Below, one piece after another: positions 1 through 7,153 of a stretch of DNA of 11,673 nt (position 1 is its first letter; each line of letters opens with the position of its first letter). A program made the translations under genes and the position numbers. Under the pieces are notes generated by a model. It was not told the origin of the DNA. It searched no databases and saw nothing but the letters and a program-made list of their open reading frames with translations. The stretch is from Clostridia bacterium. GTDB lineage: Bacteria; Bacillota; Clostridia; Oscillospirales; CAG-272. The DNA lies in NCBI GenBank assembly GCA_024404435.1, contig JAKSPW010000024.1, positions 1-11,673 on the forward strand, given 5' to 3'.

Positions 1-450
1 GAAAAAACCGTATTCGTAGCAGATCGAAAATCCCGTCGCGGCGTATCCGAGAGTCGTAAGCGAGTCCATGAAGCAGGCGGCAAGTCTGCCGAGTCCGCCG
101 TTGCCGAGCCCGGGATCGCTCTCTCTGTCGTAAGCGCTTTCAAGATCGAAGCCCATCTCGTCGAGGACCTCGCGGTAGACCTCCTCTACTCCGAGATTCA
201 TCATCGCGTTCATGAGCGAGCGTCCGACGAGGAACTCCATGCAGAGATAATATATCTTTTTCTGCTTGCTCTTCTTAATTTTTTCGCGGTAAGCCGCCCT
301 CTTTTCGGAGAGGATGTCGCGTACGCTCATGACGACGGCTCCGTAGACCTGGTCTCCGGTCGCCTCGTCCGGGGTGACGCCGTAATATCTTATGAGTTTG
401 TCTTCAAGTGTTTGCCTGAGTGCTTCCTTTTGCAGTGTGTCGTTTGCCAT
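1..450 (-). CDS. glgP: Glycogen phosphorylase, N-terminal 150 residues (partial)
   Basis: This is the beginning of a glycogen/alpha-glucan phosphorylase (GT35), which removes terminal glucose from glycogen by phosphorolysis to give glucose-1-phosphate, using pyridoxal phosphate. The frame runs from ATG at 448-450 to the window edge on a codon boundary. Visible family signatures are YLCMEFLVGRSL at about residues 68-79, the DPGLGNGGLGRLAACFMDS block at 112-130, and CYEYGFF at 144-150 (family form RYEYG). Family members are about 750-850 residues, so most of the protein, including the PLP-binding lysine, lies outside the window. The start is supported by a GAAAGG-type ribosome binding site. It is the last visible gene of the glg operon, 11 nt after the glgA stop. 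Identity is secure; whether the rest is intact cannot be seen. Confidence 0.95.
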   Translation of the reverse strand, partial: MANDTLQKEALRQTLEDKLIRYYGVTPDEATGDQVYGAVVMSVRDILSEKRAAYREKIKKSKQKKIYYLCMEFLVGRSLMNAMMNLGVEEVYREVLDEMGFDLESAYDRESDPGLGNGGLGRLAACFMDSLTTLGYAATGFSICYEYGFF

Positions 451-461
451 TGTTTAACCTT

Positions 462-1877
462 TCAGAGCATTGAGTTATATAATCCGACGTATTTTTCGGC
501 TGACGCGTTCCATGAGAAGTCGACTCCCATCACGCGGCGCGTCAGCTTCTCCCACTTCTCCGTGTCGCGGTAAATGCCGAGCGCGTATTTGATGACCGCC
601 ATCATGTCGTGCGCGTTATAGTTCGTGAACGAGAAGCCGTTGCCCTCGCCCGTAAATTCGTTGTACGGCTTTATCGTGTCAAAGAGTCCTCCGGTCTCCC
701 TGACGATCGGCACGGTCCCGTAACGGGAAGCGATCATCTGCGAAAGTCCGCACGGCTCGCTCTTCGAGGGCATGAGGAACATGTCCGCGCCCGCATAGAA
801 TTTCTTTGACAGCGCCTTGTTGTATTCGAGTCTGACGGCGACCCGTCCCGGGAAATCAGAGGCCGCGGTCCTGAAGAATTCTTCAAGCTCCGCTTCTCCC
901 GTGCCGAGGATCGCAAATGTGATGTCGGTCTCGCGCAGTACGTCGTAAAGGACTCTCTTCACGAGATCGAAACCCTTGTGAGAGGCGAGGCGCGACACCA
1001 TGACCATCAGCGGCGCGTCGTTTTCCTCAAAGCCGCAGATGCGCTGAAGCTCACGCTTGTTTTCTTTCTTGTCTCCGAGCGTATCGGCGGAATAATTCTT
1101 TACTATTTCGGGATCGTTTGCGGGATCGTAGTACGCAACGTCGATGCCGTTCGTGATGCCCGTGAGCTTATCCCTTGAGGCACGAAGAACGTGATAAAGT
1201 CCCGAGGAATAGTACTCCGTGAGTATCTCGCTCGCGTATCTTTCGGAAACGGTGCTGACCTTGTCGGCAAGCGTCACGGCTCCCTTCAGAAGGTTGATGC
1301 AGCCGTCGTATTCCACAGTCTGTCTGTCAGCGTCGGAAAGTCCGAAAACGTCCCCGAGTATCGCCATGTCGTATTTGCCCTGATACTCGATGTTATGGAT
1401 CGTGAACAGGACCTTCACCGCGCTGTACTCGCTCTTTTTGAGGTAGATGACGGCGGGTGCGCTCTGCCAGTCGTTCGCGTGAACGACGTCGGGCACGAAG
1501 CCGGTCTCTTCGATGAGATGAAGCACGGCTCTGCCGAAGAACGCGAATCTTTCGCCGTCGTCATAAGCTCCGTACAGGAACGGACGGTCGAAATAGTATT
1601 CGTTGTCGATAAAGTAGAACGTCACGCCGTCGCGGACGGTCTTCCAGATACCGCAGTAAAGATGACGCCACGCGAGAGTCACCTCTCCGTGGGAGACGAG
1701 CTCGAAGCTGTCGTCCGCCTTCTGTTTTATCGCAGGAAAGAACGGGATCACGACGCGCACGTCGGTGTCCTCTCCCGCCGCGCGGCGTACCGACGCGGGA
1801 AGCGAGCCGATAACGTCGGCAAGTCCGCCGGTGGAAATGAACGGAAGTGCCTCTGACGCAATATATAATATTTTCAT
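462..1877 (-). CDS. glgA: Glycogen synthase (ADP-glucose type, GT5)
   Basis: GlgA transfers glucose from ADP-glucose to the non-reducing end of an alpha-1,4-glucan. The 471-residue product has the usual bacterial length. Motifs in order: STGGLADVIGSLP at 15-27, HANDWQSAPAV at 133-143, TIHNIEYQGKY at 159-169, the LLKGAVTLAD...TVSERYASEI region at 196-218, GITNGID at 240-246, SRLASHKGFDL at 295-305, and SEPCGLSQMIASRYGTVPIV at 373-392 with catalytic-region Glu374. The first motif is normally K-T/S-G-G-L; here residue 15 is serine. The ATG at 1875-1877 is preferred over an in-frame GTG two codons earlier, because the GAGGTG Shine-Dalgarno sequence overlaps that GTG and sits about 5 nt before the ATG. 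It begins 13 nt after the glgD stop, within the glg operon. Confidence 0.96.
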   Translation of the reverse strand: MKILYIASEALPFISTGGLADVIGSLPASVRRAAGEDTDVRVVIPFFPAIKQKADDSFELVSHGEVTLAWRHLYCGIWKTVRDGVTFYFIDNEYYFDRPFLYGAYDDGERFAFFGRAVLHLIEETGFVPDVVHANDWQSAPAVIYLKKSEYSAVKVLFTIHNIEYQGKYDMAILGDVFGLSDADRQTVEYDGCINLLKGAVTLADKVSTVSERYASEILTEYYSSGLYHVLRASRDKLTGITNGIDVAYYDPANDPEIVKNYSADTLGDKKENKRELQRICGFEENDAPLMVMVSRLASHKGFDLVKRVLYDVLRETDITFAILGTGEAELEEFFRTAASDFPGRVAVRLEYNKALSKKFYAGADMFLMPSKSEPCGLSQMIASRYGTVPIVRETGGLFDTIKPYNEFTGEGNGFSFTNYNAHDMMAVIKYALGIYRDTEKWEKLTRRVMGVDFSWNASAEKYVGLYNSML

Positions 1878-1890
1878 ATACACCTCGGGT

Positions 1891-3024
1891 TTATACGGTC
1901 TGATGCTTGCGGATGTAGTACGGTGCTTCCTCGGTACCCGAGAGAAGCCTTGAATCCTTTATCCTTGAGTTCTTGTCGGAAATCACGCAGTTGACGTACG
2001 AGCCTTCTCCGACGTAAGTGTCCTGCATCAGGATGCAGTTTCTGACGGTCGCGTTGCGGCTGACCTTCACTCCGCGGAAAAGTATCGAATTCTCGACCGT
2101 TCCCTCTATCTCACAGCCGTCGGCAATGAGAGAGTTTCTCACCTCGGAGCCTTCACTGTAATACGTCGGCTCGGAATTGCGGACCTTCGTCAGGATCGGA
2201 CGGTGACGAACGCTGAACAGAGCGCGGCGCGCTTCGGCGTTCGAGATGAGCTCCATGCTGTATTTGAAGTAGTCCGCCATCGAGAGGATGCGGGCAAAAT
2301 ATCCGTCGTATTTATAGACTGCGAACTGCTTTTTGTCGACGTTGCGGAGGATAACGTCCTTCGTCATGCTCGTGTATCCGTGAGCGACGGCATCCATGAC
2401 GACCTGCTGAAGGAACTTTCTGTTGATGACGCTGATATTGAGGCTGATGTCCGCCCTGCCGGAGAAGCGCTTGGGATATGCAAGCACGTCCGTGATGAAT
2501 CCGTCCCCGTCGGAGGAATATATGATACTGCTCTCCGCTGCCTTTTCGTCGAGCTCGACGGATTTGACGGCTATCGTCATCTCCGCGCCGGATTCGGCGT
2601 GTGCCTTGATTATCTTGTTGAAGTCGATGTTGCAGATGACGTCGCAGTCGGACATCACGATATAGTCCGCAGTCAGCTTGTCGAGAACGTAGCTGACGCT
2701 CTTGAGCGCCTCGAGCCTCGAAGTGTAGAGGCTGTTCGAGTTGTTCGCGTAAGCCGTGATATACGGCGGGAGTATCTTGATGCCTCCGGAACGGCGGGCG
2801 AGATCCCAGTCCTTGCCGCTTCCGATGTGATCCATCAGTGACTGATAGTTATAGTGAGTGATGACGCTTATGTCGTAAATGTTGGAATTGACCATATTCG
2901 ACAGAGCGAAGTCGATAAATCTGTACCTGCATCCGAAAGGCACGGACGCAAGCGTCCTTTTTTCGGTAAATTCGGGGAGATTGGAGTCGTGGATGTTCGA
3001 GAAAATAATACCTGTTGCCGACAT
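1891..3024 (-). CDS. glgD: Glucose-1-phosphate adenylyltransferase, GlgD regulatory-type subunit
   Basis: GlgD is the GlgC paralogue of Bacillota. In characterised systems it forms a heteromeric ADP-glucose pyrophosphorylase with GlgC and stimulates it, while being poorly active or inactive alone. The 377-residue product opens with GIIFSNIHDSNLPEFTEKRT at 5-24, where GlgC enzymes have the nucleotide-binding GGxGxRLxxLT loop; loss of that loop is diagnostic. It then follows the family with SVPFGCRYRFIDFALSNMVN at 27-46. The segment DYIVMSDCDVICNIDF at 120-135 replaces the GlgC catalytic [10 protein letters not shown] block, and the C-terminal third has hexapeptide-like repeats of a left-handed beta helix. 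The start at 3022-3024 follows AAGGAAGG by about 8 nt. It lies 18 nt after glgC and 13 nt before glgA. Confidence 0.95.
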   Translation of the reverse strand: MSATGIIFSNIHDSNLPEFTEKRTLASVPFGCRYRFIDFALSNMVNSNIYDISVITHYNYQSLMDHIGSGKDWDLARRSGGIKILPPYITAYANNSNSLYTSRLEALKSVSYVLDKLTADYIVMSDCDVICNIDFNKIIKAHAESGAEMTIAVKSVELDEKAAESSIIYSSDGDGFITDVLAYPKRFSGRADISLNISVINRKFLQQVVMDAVAHGYTSMTKDVILRNVDKKQFAVYKYDGYFARILSMADYFKYSMELISNAEARRALFSVRHRPILTKVRNSEPTYYSEGSEVRNSLIADGCEIEGTVENSILFRGVKVSRNATVRNCILMQDTYVGEGSYVNCVISDKNSRIKDSRLLSGTEEAPYYIRKHQTV

Positions 3025-3042
3025 TGTTTTCGCCTTCCTTTC

Positions 3043-4242
3043 TCAGTTGTTTTCAAGCCAATCGGCGTTTACCATTTCTCCGCCGGGGATGTTTTTGTCG
3101 TCGGGTACGTCGAGTCCTGCTCCGATGACGGTGATGTTCTCACCCGCGCCCTTCGTGCGCCCGATAACGGAGTTTCTGCCGAGCCTGCAGTTCTCGTCGA
3201 CTATGCTGTAATTGACCGTGGCTCCGCCTTTGATCACGACTCCGCTCATGATAACCGAATCCTTGACGATGGCGCCGCGCTCAACGGTGACTCCGCCGAA
3301 AAGGATCGAGTTTTCGACGACACCTTCGACGTCGCAGCCCTCGGTTATGAGAGAATTCGTTATCTTCGCGCTTCCGCCGACGCGGTGCGGCGGCAGCGGC
3401 GTATTGCGGGAATAGATCCTCCAGCTCCTGTCGCCGAGATCGAACGCGGGGCGCTCTCCGAGGAGGTCCATGTTCGCTTCCCACAGAGACGAGATCGTTC
3501 CGACGTCCTTCCAGTATCCCTCGAAGGGATATGCGTACATGTTCCTGCCGTCGGCGAGCATCTTCGGGATGATGTTCTTGCCGAAGTCGTTTGACGAGTC
3601 GGGATCAGCCTCGTCCTCGATCAGGTATTTCTCGAGCAGCTCACGGCTGAAGATGTAAATGCCCATCGAGGCGTTCGTCGACTTCGGATGCGCGGGCTTT
3701 TCTTCAAATTCCGTGATCTTCATGTCGGCGTCGGTGTTCATGATGCCGAAGCGGCTTGCCTCCTCGATGCTCACGTCAAGGACCGCTATCGTGCAGTCCG
3801 CGCCTTTTCTGATATGCGCGTCGAGCATTCTGGAATAATCCATCTTGTAGATGTGGTCGCCGGAGAGTACGAGGACGTAGTCCGGGTCATACCGTCTGAT
3901 GAAATCAAGGTTCTGGTATATCGCGTTGGCAGTGCCCTTATACCAGTCTGCGCCCTCCTTGCCCTGATAAGGCGGGAGGATCATGACTCCGCTCTGGAGT
4001 CTGTCGAGGTCCCACGGCGCGCCGTTTCCTATATACTCGTTCAGGACGAGCGGCTGATACTGTGTCAGCACGCCCACCGTATAGATGTGCGAGTTGACGC
4101 AGTTGGAAAGCGGGAAATCTATTATTCTGTATTTGCCTCCGAAGGGTACGGCGGGCTTTGCCGTTTTCTCCGTGAGATTGTAAAGTCTGCTGCCCTGACC
4201 GCCTGCAAGGAGCATAGCTACGCATTGCTGTTTCTTGTACAT
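3043..4242 (-). CDS. glgC: Glucose-1-phosphate adenylyltransferase, catalytic subunit
   Basis: GlgC makes ADP-glucose and pyrophosphate from ATP and glucose-1-phosphate, the committed step of bacterial glycogen synthesis. The 399-residue protein has an intact nucleotide-binding loop ([20 protein letters not shown] at 13-32), [13 protein letters not shown] at 39-51, [12 protein letters not shown] at 100-111, the catalytic block [10 protein letters not shown] at 127-136, FEEKP at 179-183 and SNDFGK at 217-222 in the sugar-phosphate region, YWKDVGT at 243-249, and a hexapeptide-repeat beta helix from about 290 to 375. The frame is open 12 codons further upstream, but the ATG at 4240-4242 has an AGAGGAGA ribosome binding site 8 nt before it and yields the family N terminus. 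That site lies in the last codons of glgB, only 5 nt separate the genes, and translational coupling is likely. Confidence 0.97.
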   Translation of the reverse strand: MYKKQQCVAMLLAGGQGSRLYNLTEKTAKPAVPFGGKYRIIDFPLSNCVNSHIYTVGVLTQYQPLVLNEYIGNGAPWDLDRLQSGVMILPPYQGKEGADWYKGTANAIYQNLDFIRRYDPDYVLVLSGDHIYKMDYSRMLDAHIRKGADCTIAVLDVSIEEASRFGIMNTDADMKITEFEEKPAHPKSTNASMGIYIFSRELLEKYLIEDEADPDSSNDFGKNIIPKMLADGRNMYAYPFEGYWKDVGTISSLWEANMDLLGERPAFDLGDRSWRIYSRNTPLPPHRVGGSAKITNSLITEGCDVEGVVENSILFGGVTVERGAIVKDSVIMSGVVIKGGATVNYSIVDENCRLGRNSVIGRTKGAGENITVIGAGLDVPDDKNIPGGEMVNADWLENN

Positions 4243-4247
4243 CGGTT

Positions 4248-6170
4248 TTATCTCCTCTTTCTGAAAATGATCCCGCACATGGGAGGCAAGTTGAATTCGA
4301 GAACGCTTTTTTTGTCCGAGCGTTCAAGCGTCCCGATCGTTTTTTTATCAAACGAGTTCGTTCCGCCGAACTCGTAAAGATCACTGTTGAGGACCACCTC
4401 ATACTCGCCGCTCTCCGGCACCTCGAGCACGAAGCCGTCGCGCTTCACGGGCGAGTAGTTCACGATGACCGCAAGGCTTCCGTCTTTTGAAAGTCTCTCG
4501 TATGCCACCATGTTATAGTCGGCGGAATCGGGGTATATCCACCTGAAGCCGTCCCATGAATCGTCCGCCTCCCAGAGCTCGGGAGAGTCGAGGTAAAGGT
4601 GATTCAGCCGTTTCACGAACCGCCTCATCTCGATGTGCCTCGGGTAGCCGAGCATGAACCATTCGAGCTCGGAGGCAAAATCCCATTCCCTGAACTGCGC
4701 GAACTCCGTTCCCATGAACGTGAGCTTTTTGCCGGGAAGCGTCATCATGTTGACGAGGAAGGCTCTCATCCCCGCGAATTTTTCGTCGTACTCGCCGTAC
4801 ATCTTGTCGACGAGCGACTTTTTGCCGTGGACGACCTCGTCGTGCGAGACGGGCAGGATATAGTTTTCGCTGAAGGCGTACATCAGCGGGAAGGTCAGCT
4901 TTGAGTGGTGATACTGTCTGAACACGGGATCGAGTCCGACGTACTCGAACATGTCGTTTGCCCACCCCATGTTCCACTTGAAGTTGAAGCCGAGTCCGCC
5001 CGCGTCGACGGGCTTCGTTATCATCGGCCACGAGGTCGATTCCTCCGCGATCATGAGCGCGTCGGGAAATTCTGCGAAGACCGCGGTGTTAAGCTTTCTG
5101 AAAAATGCGATGGCTTCGAGATTCTTGTTGTCTCCGTTCTCGTTCGGCACCCACTCTCCCGGCGCGCGGTCAAAGTCGAGATACAGCATCGAGGCGACGG
5201 CGTCGACCCTGAGTCCGTCCGCGTGATAGCGCCTCATCCAGTAAAGAGCGTTCGATACGAGGAACGACTGTACCTCGTTCCTGCCCACGTCGAAGCATCT
5301 CGTGCCCCAGCCGCGGTGCTCCATCCTGTCTTCTCCCTGATATTCATACAGAGGCTCTCCGTCGAACTCGTAAAGTCCCGACGCGTCCTTGGGAAAATGC
5401 GCGGGCACCCAGTCGAGGATGACGCCGATATTGTTCCGGTGCATCTTATCGACGAAATAGGCAAAATCGTCGGGGGAGCCGAAGCGTCCCGTCGGCGCAT
5501 AGTAGCCCGTGACCTGATATCCCCACGAGCCGTCGAACGGGTGCTCCATGACGGGCAGAAGCTCGACGTGAGTGTAGCCCATGTCGCACAGATACGGCGC
5601 AAGCGCGTCCGCAGCCTCGCGGTAGGTGAGGTAATTTTCGCCGTTTTCGGTGCTCTTTCCGTCCTTCGTCTTCCACGAGCCGAGATGTACCTCGTAAATA
5701 TTCATCGGTGCGGCAAAGAAGTGTCCGGCAGCCTCGTCATTTTCTTTTCTTTTCGCTCTCTTCGCGAGCCACTCCGCGTCGCCCCAGACGTAAGACGGCG
5801 TATGGACGACGGATGCCGTTTTTTCGAGCGTTTCGGAGGCGGTCGCGTACGGGTCCGACTTCAGCCGAGTCACGAAGTCGCGTCCCGTGACGGCAAACTT
5901 GTATCTCGTTCCCTCGAAGGACTCACTGCGGCTGAGAGTCGTCTCCCACACGCCGTCGGTCACCTTCGTCATGTTCACGGGAGTGCTCCAGCCGGTCGCG
6001 TCCGAGGCAAAGGCGACGGCGCGCGCGTTCGGAGCCCACACGCGCGAGGTCAGGGTGAAAACGCCGTTTTCCTCAGTCTCGTGTGTGCCGAGATACTCGT
6101 AGGCGGTGTAGTTCGTCCCCTGATGAAAGAGGTACGCCGCCATATTGTCGTTTGTTGATTTCTTATTCAT
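4248..6170 (-). CDS. glgB: 1,4-alpha-glucan branching enzyme (GH13 with CBM48)
   Basis: GlgB cuts alpha-1,4-glucan chains and re-attaches them by alpha-1,6 bonds to branch glycogen. The 640-residue protein has an N-terminal CBM48-like beta domain (about 20-125, with [12 protein letters not shown] at 43-54), the branching-enzyme marker YEVHLGSWK at 159-167, and the (beta/alpha)8 catalytic domain. All four GH13 regions are intact: DWVPAH at 253-258, DGLRVDAV at 318-325 with nucleophile Asp323, IAEEST at 374-379 with acid/base Glu376, and [13 protein letters not shown] at 440-452 with His443-Asp444. The C terminus is an all-beta domain ending CGIIFRKRR. The ATG at 6168-6170 follows AGGA by about 6 nt. 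It is the first gene of the operon, in the order known from Bacillus subtilis, behind a 153-nt structured leader. Confidence 0.97.
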   Translation of the reverse strand: MNKKSTNDNMAAYLFHQGTNYTAYEYLGTHETEENGVFTLTSRVWAPNARAVAFASDATGWSTPVNMTKVTDGVWETTLSRSESFEGTRYKFAVTGRDFVTRLKSDPYATASETLEKTASVVHTPSYVWGDAEWLAKRAKRKENDEAAGHFFAAPMNIYEVHLGSWKTKDGKSTENGENYLTYREAADALAPYLCDMGYTHVELLPVMEHPFDGSWGYQVTGYYAPTGRFGSPDDFAYFVDKMHRNNIGVILDWVPAHFPKDASGLYEFDGEPLYEYQGEDRMEHRGWGTRCFDVGRNEVQSFLVSNALYWMRRYHADGLRVDAVASMLYLDFDRAPGEWVPNENGDNKNLEAIAFFRKLNTAVFAEFPDALMIAEESTSWPMITKPVDAGGLGFNFKWNMGWANDMFEYVGLDPVFRQYHHSKLTFPLMYAFSENYILPVSHDEVVHGKKSLVDKMYGEYDEKFAGMRAFLVNMMTLPGKKLTFMGTEFAQFREWDFASELEWFMLGYPRHIEMRRFVKRLNHLYLDSPELWEADDSWDGFRWIYPDSADYNMVAYERLSKDGSLAVIVNYSPVKRDGFVLEVPESGEYEVVLNSDLYEFGGTNSFDKKTIGTLERSDKKSVLEFNLPPMCGIIFRKRR

Positions 6171-6323
6171 ACCGTTCCTGTCAAATCAAACACGGCAGTA
6201 CTCAAAAAACGTACCGCCGCGGCATTGAAAATCGGATCATCCGGAGCGGACGCATAACGCCGCGGGAAAAGCGCGTCCTCTCCTGCATAATCAAAGTTTA
6301 TTCTTTTTTACCCCGTAATATTA
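6171..6323 (-). promoter_or_regulatory. glgB leader with three competing dyads; no clear promoter
   Basis: This is the 153-nt gap between the lexA stop and glgB. In minus-strand sense, dyad i pairs 6273-6278 with 6248-6253 (GGACGC/GCGTCC). Dyad ii pairs 6259-6265 with 6217-6223 (CCGCGGC/GCCGCGG, 35-nt loop) and is followed 7 nt later by six T residues (6204-6209). Dyad iii pairs 6211-6218 with 6194-6201 (GGCGGTAC/GTACTGCC, 9-nt loop, one G-U). Dyads i and ii are interleaved and cannot form as simple nested stems together; ii and iii share two bases, while i and iii are compatible. I found no convincing -35/-10 pair and no clear lexA terminator, so the operon promoter is unresolved. A regulatory role for the folds is inference and matches no riboswitch class I recognise. 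Confidence 0.35.
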
Positions 6324-6941
6324 TCACTCATAGGATCTGATGCACCCGACGACCCTGCCGAGGATGAGAAGCTCGTCGACGATGATCGGCGACATGGTGC
6401 TGTTCTGCGGCTGGAGACGGAAATGGCCGTGCTCGCGGTAGAAGGTCTTGACGGTCGCCTCGTCGTCTATGAGAGCGACGACGATCTCGCCGTTTTCGGC
6501 GGTCGGAGTTTTTTCAACGATGACGATGTCTCCGTCGAGGATGCCTGCTTCTATCATGCTCGTACCGGAAACGCGCAGGGCAAAAAGCTGCCTGCCGGCG
6601 CTTCCCTTTTTGTCGAACGGGTAAGTAACGTAGCCCTCGTGGTTCTCGACGGCGAGGATCGGCACGCCCGCGGTGACGCGTCCGACAACCGGGATCATCG
6701 CCTTGGGAGAGGCACCCTGTCCCGACACGACGGAGTCGATGCGGAGCGTTCTGCTCTTGCCGTTTTCCTTCTGGATATATCCTTTTTTCTCAAGCTTTTC
6801 GAGATAGGTGTGCACGGTCGACGTGCTCTTGATGTCGAGGTCGCGTCTTATATCTCTGATGGACGGTGAATATCCGTTCTTTTCTATTTTGTCCTTTATA
6901 TAATCGAATATTCTCTGTTCCTTTTCGGTAAGTGTCGCCAT
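6324..6941 (-). CDS. lexA: LexA SOS-response repressor/autoprotease (S24 family)
   Basis: LexA represses DNA-damage genes and cleaves itself when RecA filaments form on single-stranded DNA. The 205-residue product has a winged-helix domain (residues 3-67, recognition region SPSIRDIRRDL and STVHTYLEKLEKKGYI) and a C-terminal S24 peptidase domain. The self-cleavage bond is Ala91-Gly92 in RVTAGVPILA. The catalytic dyad is Ser128 (in SGTSMIEAGILDGD) and Lys165 (in EATVKTFYRE), with the same 37-residue spacing as in E. coli LexA. Position 127 is Thr where Asp or Glu is frequent. The ATG at 6939-6941 is chosen over an in-frame GTG at 6951-6953, because a GAGGT ribosome binding site overlaps that GTG and precedes the ATG properly. 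Its own promoter and SOS box lie just upstream. Confidence 0.97.
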   Translation of the reverse strand: MATLTEKEQRIFDYIKDKIEKNGYSPSIRDIRRDLDIKSTSTVHTYLEKLEKKGYIQKENGKSRTLRIDSVVSGQGASPKAMIPVVGRVTAGVPILAVENHEGYVTYPFDKKGSAGRQLFALRVSGTSMIEAGILDGDIVIVEKTPTAENGEIVVALIDDEATVKTFYREHGHFRLQPQNSTMSPIIVDELLILGRVVGCIRSYE

Positions 6942-6983
6942 AGCGTACCTCACATATACATTTTGTGATCTTTATACGGCAAT

Positions 6984-7012
6984 ATTATACCATAAAAAGC
7001 GCAAAAAGTAAA
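6984..7012 (-). promoter_or_regulatory. lexA promoter (sigma-A type)
   Basis: On the minus strand, a -35 TTTACT at 7007-7012 and a perfect -10 TATAAT at 6984-6989 are separated by exactly 17 bp. The predicted transcription start is around 6977, which gives a leader of about 35 nt before lexA. The -35 is off consensus in two positions and is overlapped by the SOS box. Confidence 0.85.
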
Positions 7013-7022
7013 CACTTGTTCG
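7009..7022 (-). promoter_or_regulatory. SOS box (LexA operator)
   Basis: On the minus strand the site reads CGAACAAGTGTTTA. It matches the Gram-positive LexA consensus CGAACRNRYGTTYC at 13 of 14 positions; the last base is A instead of C. It overlaps four bases of the lexA -35, so LexA bound here should block RNA polymerase, giving the usual autorepression. No second copy was noticed in the window. Confidence 0.85.
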
Positions 7023-7054
7023 GAAAAACGGAGGAATTTTTTTCGTTTAACAAT

Positions 7055-7099
7055 AAAAAACACCTGCCGAAAAGAGAAACAAAAAACTCTTGTCGACAG
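7055..7099 (-). terminator. Intrinsic terminator of the blaI-M56 operon
   Basis: On the minus strand, 7087-7099 can pair with 7064-7076 as a 13-position stem with one G-U wobble and one mismatch, around a 10-nt loop (7077-7086). It is followed by GTG and six T residues (7055-7060). It lies 54 nt past the stop of the M56 gene and before the lexA promoter, so it should insulate lexA from upstream transcription. The stem is only moderately GC-rich. Confidence 0.65.
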
Positions 7100-7153
7100 A
7101 TGCTTTTGTTGCCGCTAATTCAGAAAACTCATTATGCACACGCACCGATACTG

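Noticed and set aside
1191..1856. A 221-codon plus-strand frame, with similar ones at 2203-2841, 2854-3594 and 3688-4377
   Set aside because: All are fully antisense to glgA, glgD or glgC and show no recognisable domain; they are shadow frames.
1878..1883. A GTG start two codons upstream for glgA
   Set aside because: The GAGGTG Shine-Dalgarno sequence overlaps this GTG, and the ATG at 1875-1877 gives the family N terminus.
4243..4278. An upstream start giving GlgC 12 extra residues
   Set aside because: The extra codons contain the Shine-Dalgarno sequence for the ATG at 4240-4242 and lie within the end of glgB.
4905..6158. A 417-codon open frame on the plus strand
   Set aside because: It lies antisense to glgB, whose catalytic motifs are all intact. 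The translation is rich in Arg, Val and Glu with no family resemblance, as expected of a shadow frame in GC-rich coding DNA.
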